Below are positions 18,236 to 26,831 of a stretch of DNA of 64,000 nucleotides, in pieces. The notes beneath the pieces are model-generated. The model saw nothing but the letters and a program-made list of their open reading frames with translations, was not told where the DNA came from and searched no databases. Every line of letters begins with the position of its first letter. Position 1 is the first letter of the stretch. Made by a program: the position numbers and the translations under genes. The stretch comes from JBFMHP01 sp964557295 (GTDB lineage: Bacteria; Pseudomonadota; Gammaproteobacteria; RBG-16-57-12): contig CAZKZP010000002.1 in the NCBI GenBank assembly GCA_964557295.1, positions 1-64,000 of the forward strand, written 5' to 3'.

Positions 18236-19643
18236 GGGTTTTCCTGCGCCGTGCGCCTTGCTTGAAACGCGGGGTGTGGCCGATCTGGAGGCGGGCCGAG
18301 AAGTGAAAGTAATCGTGGCGCAACGCGCGCAGCCAAGGCAGGTCGTTGCGGTGCCAGTGCCCCGCTTCCGAGGTGTATGGCCCCTGGCGGCCGATGTAGT
18401 CTTGTATGATCTTGTACTCAGCGCTAAGGGAAGATGGAATGTTTTCTACTTTCTCAAGTTTCTCTTTTACATTTATTTTTTGTTCCCGCGCATACCCCGC
18501 CATGAGGTGCAGCGGAATCCGGCTGTAGCTGCTGCGTATGCCGGGCCGTTCGACGGTGACGGTCGCCATGGGCGGAATGGCGTCGGTCGGGGCGGAGGTG
18601 GCGGTGAGGGTGATTTCGTCTTCCGTGTACCAGCCGGCGGCGATGAGGGCCGCCCGGTCTTTTTGGGCGGCATACGCGAAGCCTCGGAAAATCGTCTGAC
18701 TTTCGGTGCCATGGTCACGGTAGCCGCCGCCGATATCGGAGTGAACGCCGGGCAGGAAGATCTCGCGTCCCTTGCCGCCCGCGCTTTTGATGTTGGTGAG
18801 GTCGAAATACTTGCGGTGCTCGTCGGCGGCGGCTACCGTGNNNNNNNNNNCGGCCAGGTGGACCACGGCCTGGGCATGCACGATGGCATCGAGGTTCAGG
18901 GCGCGGGTGTTGTTGGGCTTGACCGGGAGCAGGTAGCCATAGCTGGAGACCGTGTCGTAGAGTCCGGCAAAGCAGACCTCGACTTGGCCGACCTGGTAGC
19001 CCTTGTCTTCCAGGCGGGTCTTGAGATTGTTATCGCCGAGCAGTGCCGCGTGGATACAGTGCCGTGCGCCGGCTGCGCCGCGGCTGAAACCGAAGACATC
19101 CAGGGTGAGCCGCTCGATCGCAACGGTTTTGTCGGGGTGGTTCTTGGCGACTTGTTTAACCACGTCGGCCAAGCCCTGCTCCACCTTGCGCTTTATCCCG
19201 GACTCGCCTTTGGCAAAGGCGTACCCTGACCGGTCGTCCTTCTGGTAGTTTATGCTCCCGGAGCCTTCGACATAGGTCTTCAGCGCTAGATGGTAGCTTG
19301 GCGGCGGTGTGGTGCGGTCGACATAGCGCTCCATCTTTTCCACATTCGTGTAATAGCCTTCATAGCTGTTTTCTTCGTCCGGGTCTTTCGCCCGGTAATT
19401 GTTGTAGGTTTCAACCGCCTGCGCGAGCTCTTCGGGCGTCATTTTTTCTGTCACTTCCAAGGAGGCCTTGAGTTCCTCCTCGGTCAGCGCCTCGGCGGGG
19501 ACGGCCGCGAGGCGTTGGTTGATGTTGGTGCGGTTGTTGAGCGTGCCGTCGAAAAAGACGCAGAACCGGATGCGGACCGACTCTTGATTCGAGTCGATGG
19601 GGTCCGATGCTGGGACTGCAACACTATTTTCGCCTAGTTCCAT
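18225..19643 (-). CDS. DUF2235 alpha/beta-hydrolase, Tle1-like T6SS effector
   Basis: About 460 residues of the DUF2235 family, which includes the T6SS phospholipase Tle1. Visible are FFDGTLNN near residue 30, the nucleophile elbow GFSRGAAG near 185, GLYDTVSSYG with the catalytic aspartate, and GVHSDIGGGY with the histidine. It would attack membrane lipids of target cells. It overlaps KS-like and DUF2931 genes at both ends, so the three form one operon. An assembly gap (18841-18850) splits it; comparison with the family suggests nothing is really missing. Confidence 0.85.
   Translation of the reverse strand: MELGENSVAVPASDPIDSNQESVRIRFCVFFDGTLNNRTNINQRLAAVPAEALTEEELKASLEVTEKMTPEELAQAVETYNNYRAKDPDEENSYEGYYTNVEKMERYVDRTTPPPSYHLALKTYVEGSGSINYQKDDRSGYAFAKGESGIKRKVEQGLADVVKQVAKNHPDKTVAIERLTLDVFGFSRGAAGARHCIHAALLGDNNLKTRLEDKGYQVGQVEVCFAGLYDTVSSYGYLLPVKPNNTRALNLDAIVHAQAVVHLAXXXXTVAAADEHRKYFDLTNIKSAGGKGREIFLPGVHSDIGGGYRDHGTESQTIFRGFAYAAQKDRAALIAAGWYTEDEITLTATSAPTDAIPPMATVTVERPGIRSSYSRIPLHLMAGYAREQKINVKEKLEKVENIPSSLSAEYKIIQDYIGRQGPYTSEAGHWHRNDLPWLRALRHDYFHFSARLQIGHTPRFKQGARRRKTHDG
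18841..18850. other. Assembly gap (10 N) inside the DUF2235 gene
   Basis: The 18 bases just before the gap (18823-18840) are an exact reverse complement of 18716-18733. The bases needed for the expected VHLAAADEH segment are all present once the inverted 8-base tail and the N run are removed. This looks like a false contig end rather than lost sequence. Confidence 0.75.
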
Positions 19644-20737
19644 GCGGGTATCTCCTTGTCGTTATGTATTGCTGGGAGTTTTTCCAGTCGCGCCGCGGCG
19701 CGCCAGGCGCTATCGGAGGAACTGTAGACCAGGTGCGCGCCCGGCCCTTTTTGTTTGAACAGGTTCTCCGCCGCCAGACCTAGCAGCACCGCGCCAGTGG
19801 CGGCGCCGAGGTCGCCGAAACAATCCGCCGGGTGTTCGATTTTGAATTTTTCGCGAAAGCAGGGTTGGTTGCGTATCACCGCCACGCCGTATTCCTTGGC
19901 CCAGTAGTGCTCACCGTTCATGCTGGAATAGATGGCTTGGATACCGGTTCCCGAGTAACCCGCGAGCGCCTGTTTGAATGCCTGATCCAGTCCTTCGCCT
20001 CGGTAGGGTTCCTCGCTCTGAAGATGGCCGGGTTCGTGTGCGATGCCCGGCTGGCTGAGGGCGATGATGTGATGATCGCGGCAAAGCGCCCGTTCGGGAT
20101 GGCGGGTGAGCAGCAGGAAACCGGCGCCCTCGCCTGGGGCGAAGCCATCCTTGCTGCCCGGTGCCAGGAGCCTTTGCTGCTCCATCAGGGGATTGAGGCG
20201 GGCATAACCCAAATGGCTGTCGCTGCCGCCCAGCAGCACATAATCTTCGCCCGCCTCGTACAGATAACGAAACGCCAGCTCCAAGCCCTGTAGGGCGGCG
20301 GCACGGCCGGTATGGAGGCTGCGCAGCTTGCCGGCGGTGACCGGCGCGCTGCCTTGATTGACCAGATGGGCGATCAGCGTCGTGGTTTCGATGTGCCTGA
20401 CGTGGGGCAAGGGTTCGGGCATGGCGAGCACCAGCGGGATGGGCGGTTGTATCGGCTGACCGGAGATGGCTTCTTCCACCGACAAGATGGCCATTTTGAT
20501 GACGCGATCGTATAGCTCACTGCAATAGTCCTCATCTTCGGTATCGAGCGTCATCGACGAGAATACCGCGTCGGGAACTAGGCATAGCGTAATGGGTTGC
20601 CTGTCGTGATTGTAGTACTCAGAGGTGCGGTGGCCGCTGGCTCCTGCCTTGACCGCGGCGGCGGTCATGGCGGTGTCGGCGCCCACCGCGGTGATCATGC
20701 CCATGCCCGCGATATAGGCCTTTGGCTGGTCGCTCAT
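19634..20737 (-). CDS. Ketosynthase-fold protein without catalytic residues
   Basis: A 367-residue protein with a beta-ketoacyl synthase layout: YIAGMGMITAVG at the N-terminus, VLLGGSDSHLGYARLN, PGEGAGFLLL and a C-terminal GDLGAATGA. The condensing-enzyme Cys-His-His set is missing: the nucleophile position reads in SLHTGRAAAL, the HGTGT region reads SMNGEHYW, and the GH of the last motif is GD. It cannot condense acyl chains in the usual way. It heads the DUF2235-DUF2931 operon (10-bp overlap), so a structural or chaperone-like role in effector handling is my inference. Confidence 0.7.
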   Translation of the reverse strand: MSDQPKAYIAGMGMITAVGADTAMTAAAVKAGASGHRTSEYYNHDRQPITLCLVPDAVFSSMTLDTEDEDYCSELYDRVIKMAILSVEEAISGQPIQPPIPLVLAMPEPLPHVRHIETTTLIAHLVNQGSAPVTAGKLRSLHTGRAAALQGLELAFRYLYEAGEDYVLLGGSDSHLGYARLNPLMEQQRLLAPGSKDGFAPGEGAGFLLLTRHPERALCRDHHIIALSQPGIAHEPGHLQSEEPYRGEGLDQAFKQALAGYSGTGIQAIYSSMNGEHYWAKEYGVAVIRNQPCFREKFKIEHPADCFGDLGAATGAVLLGLAAENLFKQKGPGAHLVYSSSDSAWRAAARLEKLPAIHNDKEIPAWN

Positions 20738-20803
20738 CGTCCTGTCCTCGGCTCGTCCTTGGTGATCATGTTATCCCGAAGCGCATGCCGCGCCACCTGT
20801 GTT

Positions 20804-23800
20804 TTATAGCAGCACCCGCTCGATCCCGCCCTGCTTGGCCCGCTCGATGAATCGGCGTTGCCAGTTTTCGCCGAGCAGCGTGTTGGCCAGTTCGACCACG
20901 ATGTAGTCGGTTTCCATGCCGGTGTCGTCGTTATAGCGCGACAGCCCCTGCTGGCAGGCCGGGCAGGAGGTGAGCATCTTCACGTTGCCCTTGCGCGCCA
21001 CCGGCGCGCCGGTGAGTTGCTCGATGCCTTTGTGCAATTCTTCCTGCTTGCGGAAGCGCACCTGGGTGGCGATGTCGGGGCGCGAGACGGCGAAGGTGCC
21101 GGCCTCGCCGCAGCAGCGGTCGGACAGCAGCACCTTCTGGCCCATCAGGGTGCTGGCGACCTGGGTCGGATTGTACTGCTTCATCGGCGTGTGGCAGGGG
21201 TCGTGATACATGTATTGCACGCCGCTCACGCCGTCGAGCTTCACGCCCTTTTCCATCAGATACTCGTGGATGTCGAGCAGGCGGCAGCCGGGGAAGATCT
21301 GGTCGAACTGGTATTTCATCAGCTGGTCCATGCAGGTGCCGCAGGAGACGATCACGGTCTTGATGTCCATGTAGTTGAGCGTATTGGCCACGCGGTGGAA
21401 CAGCACCTGATTGGCGGTGGAGATGCTCTTGCCCTTGGCCTCGTCGCCGGCCGAGGTCTGCGGGTAGCCGCAGCAGAGATAACCGGGCGGCAGGATGGTC
21501 TGGGCGCCGACCTCGTACAGCATGGCCAGCGTGGCCAGCCCCACCTGGCTGAACAGGCGCTCCGAGCCGCAGCCGGGGAAGTAGAACACCGCCTCCGATT
21601 CCTCGCTGACCTTGTGTGGATCGCGCAGGATCGGCACGGTCTTGTCGTCTTCCAGGGCCAGCATGGCGCGGGTGGTCTGCATCGGCAGCTTGGCCGGCAT
21701 CGGTTTTTTCACGAAGTTGATCACCTGGGCCTGGATCGGCATCTTGCCAGTGGTGGCCGCCGGGCGTTTGTCCTTGCCGAGTTTCAACAACGGTTTGGCC
21801 AGGGTGTAACCGAGGCGCTGCGCCTTGTAGCCCCACTCGAGCAGGGTCTTGCGCATGAACTTGATCGTCATCGGATCGGTGACGTTGAGAAACGCCATCG
21901 AGGCGCGCGTGGTGAGGCTGCTGCGGCGCTGGTTCTGTTTCTTCAGGATGGTGCGCATGGTGATGCTGACGTCGCCGAAGTCGATGTCTACCGGGCAGGG
22001 ACTGGCGCATTTGTGGCAGATGGTGCAATGGTCGGCCACATCGTTCATCTCGTCGAAATGGCGCACCGAGATGCCGCGGCGGGTTTGTTCCTCGTAGAGC
22101 ACGGCCTCGATGATCAGGCCGGTGGCGAGGATCTTATTGCGCGGCGAATACAGCAGGTTGGCGCGCGGCACGTGGGTGTTGCACACCGGCTTGCACTTGC
22201 CGCAGCGCAGGCAGTCCTTGATGGCGTCGTTCAGCGCGCCGAGGTCGCTCGCCTCCAGGATCAGGGCCTCTTGCTTGACCAGTTGCAGCGAGGGTGTGTA
22301 GGCGTTGTCGAGGCCCGAGCCGGGCAGCAGTTTGCCGCGGTTGAAGTGGCCGTGCGGGTCGACGGCCGACTTATACGTGGCGAACTCCTCCACCGCCACG
22401 GGGCTCAAGTACTGCATCTTGGTGATGCCGATGCCGTGCTCGCCCGAGATCACCCCGCCGAGCGCGGTGGCGAGCGCCATCACGCGGTCGACGATGCGGT
22501 CGGCCTCGCGCAGCATGTCGTAGTCGTTGGAATACACCGGGATGTTGGTGTGCACGTTGCCGTCGCCGGCGTGCATGTGCGTGGCGACGAAGAGGCGCCG
22601 GCGGCGGTGCTCGGCGTGGATCTTGTCGAGGCGCTCGCGCAGCGGGGCCATCTCCTGGCCGCTGAAGATCTGCTTGAGCGGGCGTTCCACCGCCTGGCGG
22701 TAGGAGATGCGCAGGTCGCGGCGTTGCAGCAGCTGGAACAGCGTGTCGTTGGGTTGCAGGCGTTCCTTGGCCTGCTCGTCGAGCAGCGCCAGGTGCGCGG
22801 CGGCGGGCGCATCGAGCGCGGCCAGGAGCGCGTTCCAGGTGTTGCGGGTGGCGAGCAGGTGGTCGCGCGCGGCCTGCTGCTTGCCGGCGAGGATGGCCTC
22901 GTTCTCGGCGCTGAGTTTTTGCGCGCCGCTCAGGCGCAATTCGGGGGGCTCGCCGCTGAGGTAGTCGTACACCGCGTCGATCATCGAGAGCTTGTTGCGG
23001 GTGGATTGCTCGATGTTGATGCGCTCGATGCCCTCGTTGTAATCGGCGAGCCGGTCGAGCGGGATCACCACGTCCTCGTTGATCTTGAAGGCGTTGGTGT
23101 GCGCGGCGATCGCGGCGGTGCGGGCGCGGTCTTCCCAGAAGCGGTAGCGCGCCTCGCGGCTGACGGCGATGAAGCCCTCGGCGTCGCGCTTGTTGGCCAT
23201 GCGCACGATCGCGGAGGCGGCCGCGGCGACGCGGTCTTCGTCATCGCTCGCCACATCGATCAGCAGCACCATCTTGGGCAGCTCGGGGCGCGGGGCCTTG
23301 GTGGAGTATTTCACGGCGCGCACATAACGCTCGTCCAGGTGCTCCATGCCAACGAGCAGCACCTCGGGCAGGCCGTCGATGTAGTCTTTGGTCTCGACGA
23401 TCGCGGGCACGGCGCGCGCGAGGTCGCTGCCGAAAAATTCCAGGCAGACGGTGCGCACGTGCTTGGGCATCGTGTGCAGGATGAAGACCGCCGAGGTGAT
23501 CAGGCCGTCGCAGCCTTCCTTCTGGATGCCGGGCAGGCCGCCGAGGAATTTGTTGGTGACATCCTTGCCCAGGCCGCGCGCGCGGAAGTCCTGCGCCGGG
23601 ATTTTCAAGACGCTCGGCGCGCCCTCCGGGGTCTTGCCGTCGGCCTTGAAACGGGTGACGCGGAATTCAGCGAAGTCCGCATCGTGGAGCTTGCCCAGGT
23701 TGTGATTGAGGCGCTCGACCTCCAGCCATTTGGCGTCGGGCGTGACCATGCGCCAGGAGACCAGGTTGTCGAGCGTGGTGCCCCACAGCACGGCCTTCTT

Positions 23801-24655
23801 GCCGCCGGCGTTCATGGCGATGTTGCCGCCGATGCAGGAGGCGTCCTGCGAGGTGGGGTCGACGGCGAAGGCATAACCGGCCGCCTCGGCGCGTTCGGAG
23901 ACGCGCTTGGTGACCACGCCGGCGCCGGTGCGCACCGTGGGCACGGGCTGGGCCACGCCGTGGATGGCGCGCAACTCGACGGCCCCAAGGCTGTCGAGCT
24001 TCTCGGTGTTGATCACCGCGCTCTGTTCATAGAGCGGGATTGCGCCCCCGGTATAGCCGGTGCCGCCGCCGCGCGGGATGATGGTGAGCCCCAGCTCGAT
24101 GCAGGCGGCGACGATCGGCGCGACCTCCTCCTCGGTGTCGGGCGAGATGACCACGAAGGGGAATTCCACGCGCCAGTCGGTGGCGTCGGTGACGTGCGAG
24201 ACCTTGGCCAGGCCGTCGAACTGGATGTTGTCCTTGCGCGTCAGGCGGGAGAGCTTTTTCAGCGCGACCTTGCGCTGATCACGCTGGCGCTGGAGCCAGT
24301 CCTCGAATTCATGCACCGCCTGGCGGGCGCGGTCGGTCAGTTCGATGGCGAGATCGTTGCCGCCGGCGCGGTTGACGATCTGGTCGAGCCGGTGGTGCAG
24401 CGCGTGCACCAGCGATTGCCAGCGTTTGCGGTTTTCGATCAGGTCGTCCTGGATGAAGGGGTTGCGCTTGATGACCCACATGTCGCCCAGCACCTCGAAG
24501 AGCATGCGCGCCGAGCGTCCGGTGCGCCGCCCCTCGCGTAAGGTGTTGAGCACCTCCCACATGTCCTGACCCAGAAAGCGAATGACGATTTCCCGGTCGG
24601 AAAAAGAGGTGTAGTTATAGGGGATTTCCCGAATACGTTGTGTCGTGGCGGTCAT
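20804..24655 (-). CDS. DUF3683 FAD/Fe-S oxidoreductase (D-lactate/glycolate-dehydrogenase-like)
   Basis: A 1283-residue protein: N-terminal DUF3683 region (to about 150), FAD-binding PCMH-type domain with IIPRGGGTGYTGGA, FAD-oxidase C-terminal domain ending in HMHAGDGNVHTNIPV and GEHGIG, then two Fe-S clusters (CGKCKPVC near 815, CTICHKCASPCP near 877) and two CCG domains (CGYP/CCGEAG, residues 1020-1270). This is the 2-hydroxyacid dehydrogenase plan, with D-lactate or glycolate as likely substrate types, passing electrons through Fe-S centres to quinone. The exact substrate is not known. The 152-bp divergent space with the cNMP/rhodanese gene holds its promoter. Confidence 0.88.
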   Translation of the reverse strand: MTATTQRIREIPYNYTSFSDREIVIRFLGQDMWEVLNTLREGRRTGRSARMLFEVLGDMWVIKRNPFIQDDLIENRKRWQSLVHALHHRLDQIVNRAGGNDLAIELTDRARQAVHEFEDWLQRQRDQRKVALKKLSRLTRKDNIQFDGLAKVSHVTDATDWRVEFPFVVISPDTEEEVAPIVAACIELGLTIIPRGGGTGYTGGAIPLYEQSAVINTEKLDSLGAVELRAIHGVAQPVPTVRTGAGVVTKRVSERAEAAGYAFAVDPTSQDASCIGGNIAMNAGGKKAVLWGTTLDNLVSWRMVTPDAKWLEVERLNHNLGKLHDADFAEFRVTRFKADGKTPEGAPSVLKIPAQDFRARGLGKDVTNKFLGGLPGIQKEGCDGLITSAVFILHTMPKHVRTVCLEFFGSDLARAVPAIVETKDYIDGLPEVLLVGMEHLDERYVRAVKYSTKAPRPELPKMVLLIDVASDDEDRVAAAASAIVRMANKRDAEGFIAVSREARYRFWEDRARTAAIAAHTNAFKINEDVVIPLDRLADYNEGIERINIEQSTRNKLSMIDAVYDYLSGEPPELRLSGAQKLSAENEAILAGKQQAARDHLLATRNTWNALLAALDAPAAAHLALLDEQAKERLQPNDTLFQLLQRRDLRISYRQAVERPLKQIFSGQEMAPLRERLDKIHAEHRRRRLFVATHMHAGDGNVHTNIPVYSNDYDMLREADRIVDRVMALATALGGVISGEHGIGITKMQYLSPVAVEEFATYKSAVDPHGHFNRGKLLPGSGLDNAYTPSLQLVKQEALILEASDLGALNDAIKDCLRCGKCKPVCNTHVPRANLLYSPRNKILATGLIIEAVLYEEQTRRGISVRHFDEMNDVADHCTICHKCASPCPVDIDFGDVSITMRTILKKQNQRRSSLTTRASMAFLNVTDPMTIKFMRKTLLEWGYKAQRLGYTLAKPLLKLGKDKRPAATTGKMPIQAQVINFVKKPMPAKLPMQTTRAMLALEDDKTVPILRDPHKVSEESEAVFYFPGCGSERLFSQVGLATLAMLYEVGAQTILPPGYLCCGYPQTSAGDEAKGKSISTANQVLFHRVANTLNYMDIKTVIVSCGTCMDQLMKYQFDQIFPGCRLLDIHEYLMEKGVKLDGVSGVQYMYHDPCHTPMKQYNPTQVASTLMGQKVLLSDRCCGEAGTFAVSRPDIATQVRFRKQEELHKGIEQLTGAPVARKGNVKMLTSCPACQQGLSRYNDDTGMETDYIVVELANTLLGENWQRRFIERAKQGGIERVLL

Positions 24656-24807
24656 TACTGCGCGGCGCTTAACATCGGTTTTGAGAGGTTGGCCAGTTTA
24701 TCATATTAACTGCTGATTTAATGAAATTTGGGGCGCGGCCGATAAAGGCCTTACCGGCAAGAAGCATTTGCCAATAACACATGATTCGAAAGGAATATTA
24801 GAGTCGC

Positions 24808-25875
24808 ATGTCTATCACCCAAGTCGCTGCCGATCTTGAAACCCTCAAGGGACTGGAGCCGATCGCCTCCCTCTCGCATGCGCGCATCGAGGAATTGGCG
24901 AAGAAGACCATCGTTGAGAGTTACGCCCCCGGAACGGCGTTGTTCAGCGAAGGGGAGAACGACCGGTGTCTGGTCTATCTGCTCGATGGCGAGATCGAGC
25001 TGCGTTCTTCGCTCAAGCCCGAGCCGGTATACATCACCGCCGGCATGCCGGAGTCATGGCGTCCGCTGGCCAATCGCCAGCCGCGACAGACGACCGCCAC
25101 GGCGGTCAGCCACGTCGAGGTGGTGCGCATCGATATCGACGAATTCGACCGCCTGCTCTCCTGGGACCAGATGGCCACGTCCGAGGAGGGGCAGGATGGC
25201 GATACCAAGCGTGGCACGCAAAACGCCACCGGGAAGATGACGCAATCGGCCACCTTCGCCAATCTGCCCCCGGCGAATATCGAAGAACTGTTTCGCCGCA
25301 TGGAAATCCTGCCGATGAAGCAGGGCGATGTGGTGATACGCCAGGGCGATCCGGGTGACTACTATTACATCCTGGACAAGGGCAAGGTCCGCGTCACGCG
25401 GCAGATGGAGCCGAACGGTCCGGTGATCGAGCTGGCCGTGCTGGGCGCGGGCACCAGTTTCGGTGAAGAGGCGCTGATCTCGGACAATCCGCGCAACGCC
25501 TCGATCACGATGCTCGAAGACGGCCAGGTGCGCCGCCTGGCGAAAAAGGATTTCATCGAACTGCTCAAGGAGCCCCTGCTCGACTGGGTGGAGCTGGGTG
25601 AGGCCGTCGCGGCGCTGGAGAACGACGCGCAGTTTCTCGATGTGCGCGTCCCCGCCGAATTCAAGGAAGGCCATCTGCCGAGCGCCATCGACATCCCGCT
25701 GTTCGAATTGCGCCAGCGCATCGACGAGCTGGATGAGCACGTCCAATATATCTGCTATTGCAGCACCGGCCGGCGCAGTTCCGCCGCCGCGTTTCTCCTG
25801 GCGCAAAACGGGTTGAAGGCCGCGGTGTTGAAGGGCGGCATCGACAGCGTCCCGCCGTCGTTCGTCATCCGCTGA
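24808..25875 (+). CDS. Tandem cNMP-binding and rhodanese domain protein
   Basis: A 355-residue protein with two cyclic-nucleotide-binding-like barrels (about 20-110 and 145-260; the second has FGEEALISDNPRNASI) and a C-terminal rhodanese domain (about 270-350) with active-site loop CSTGRR at C318. There is no DNA-binding domain, so it is not a CRP-type regulator. A cNMP- or redox-sensing sulfurtransferase role is inferred. Its last 11 bases overlap the convergent yqaA-like gene. The frame is open through the start at 24808, preceded by AAAGGAATATT. Confidence 0.85.
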   Translation: MSITQVAADLETLKGLEPIASLSHARIEELAKKTIVESYAPGTALFSEGENDRCLVYLLDGEIELRSSLKPEPVYITAGMPESWRPLANRQPRQTTATAVSHVEVVRIDIDEFDRLLSWDQMATSEEGQDGDTKRGTQNATGKMTQSATFANLPPANIEELFRRMEILPMKQGDVVIRQGDPGDYYYILDKGKVRVTRQMEPNGPVIELAVLGAGTSFGEEALISDNPRNASITMLEDGQVRRLAKKDFIELLKEPLLDWVELGEAVAALENDAQFLDVRVPAEFKEGHLPSAIDIPLFELRQRIDELDEHVQYICYCSTGRRSSAAAFLLAQNGLKAAVLKGGIDSVPPSFVIR

Positions 25876-26302
25876 AGCCGTTCACCGAAAGGATGATCAC
25901 CGCGTAACGCGCCGTCTTTCCCGCCGCGATGAACAGCAGCGTGCGCCCGAGTGGCGTGCGCGCCACCCCCGCCGCCAGACACAAGGCATCCCCGATCACC
26001 GGCAGCCACGACAACAGCAACACCGGCGTGCCCCAGCGTTGGATGCGCGCCAGTGCGCGCCGGTGTTTGTCCTGCAAGCGCTCCGGCGCGAGCAGTTTCC
26101 GCGCAATCAACACCCCGATCAACCACGTGCTCATCGCCCCCAGGGTGTTGCCCAGCGCAGCCACCCACAGCAATTGCCACGCGGAGTGCACGCCTTGGTG
26201 CGCGAGCAGCGCGAGCACCAGTTCCGAGCCGCCGGGCAGCAGGGTGGAGGAGATCAGGGCGCTGAGGAATAATCCCCACAGACTGGCGTCGGATTCGAGC
26301 AT
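25865..26302 (-). CDS. yqaA: YqaA family membrane protein
   Basis: A 145-residue inner-membrane protein of the YqaA/DedA-related (VTT) family with four to five helices; E. coli YqaA is 142 residues. It carries the SSTLLPGGSELVLALL start and the WLPVIGDALCLAAGVAR motif. DedA relatives transport undecaprenyl phosphate or phospholipids across the membrane; the role of YqaA is not established. It is divergent from hemJ across 72 bases. Confidence 0.9.
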   Translation of the reverse strand: MLESDASLWGLFLSALISSTLLPGGSELVLALLAHQGVHSAWQLLWVAALGNTLGAMSTWLIGVLIARKLLAPERLQDKHRRALARIQRWGTPVLLLSWLPVIGDALCLAAGVARTPLGRTLLFIAAGKTARYAVIILSVNGFSG

Positions 26303-26325
26303 GATGGCTGACTGAAACGGTGTGG

Positions 26326-26331
26326 TATAGT
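26326..26331 (+). promoter_or_regulatory. Possible -10 element for hemJ
   Basis: TATAGT stands 44 bases before the hemJ ATG in the divergent yqaA-hemJ space. The -35 side is poor, so confidence is limited. Confidence 0.35.
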
Positions 26332-26374
26332 GAGGGCCGAATATTTATAAGCAAACAACTGAGGGGGAGTTTAC

Positions 26375-26803
26375 ATGCTTTGGGTGAAGTCGTTGCACAT
26401 CATCTTTATGGTGACCTGGTTCGCGGGGCTGTTTTATCTGCCGCGGCTGTATGTCTATCACGCCCTGGCCGAGGATCAGGTCAGCAAGGACCGCTTCAAG
26501 ATCATGGAGCGCAAGCTGTTCTACGGCATCATGACGCCGGGCCTCGTCCTCACCGCCGTGTTCGGCTTTTGGGTGATGTGGGGCTATCAGGATCAATTCG
26601 TCGCCGGCGGCTGGCTGCACATCAAGTTGCTGTGCGTGGCGCTGCTGGTGGTCTATCACATCCTCTGCGGCAAGTACCTGATCGATTTCAAGCACGACCG
26701 CAACACCAAGGGCCATGTCTTCTACCGCTGGTTCAATGAGTTTCCCGTGATCCTGCTGTTCGTCATCATCTTCCTGGTGGAGCTCAAGCCGTTGAGCGCA
26801 TAA
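26375..26803 (+). CDS. hemJ: Protoporphyrinogen oxidase HemJ
   Basis: A 142-residue membrane protein with four helices and the HemJ pattern: LWVKSLHIIFMVTWFAGLFYLPRL with the conserved histidine, later GGWLHIKL and a C-terminal RWFNEFPV. HemJ oxidises protoporphyrinogen IX to protoporphyrin IX in the inner membrane. GGGGGAG before the ATG supports the start. It begins a run with thiD, thiE and hemL in the same direction, linking it to haem synthesis. Confidence 0.92.
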   Translation: MLWVKSLHIIFMVTWFAGLFYLPRLYVYHALAEDQVSKDRFKIMERKLFYGIMTPGLVLTAVFGFWVMWGYQDQFVAGGWLHIKLLCVALLVVYHILCGKYLIDFKHDRNTKGHVFYRWFNEFPVILLFVIIFLVELKPLSA

Positions 26804-26831
26804 TGGCCGGAATACCCACGAGGATATCAAC

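Noticed and set aside
20858..24541. A 1227-codon open frame on the strand opposite the DUF3683 gene
   Set aside because: Its His/Asp/Gly/Val-rich, low-complexity translation is the usual shadow of a GC-rich gene read antisense. The DUF3683 frame has clear domains and motifs.
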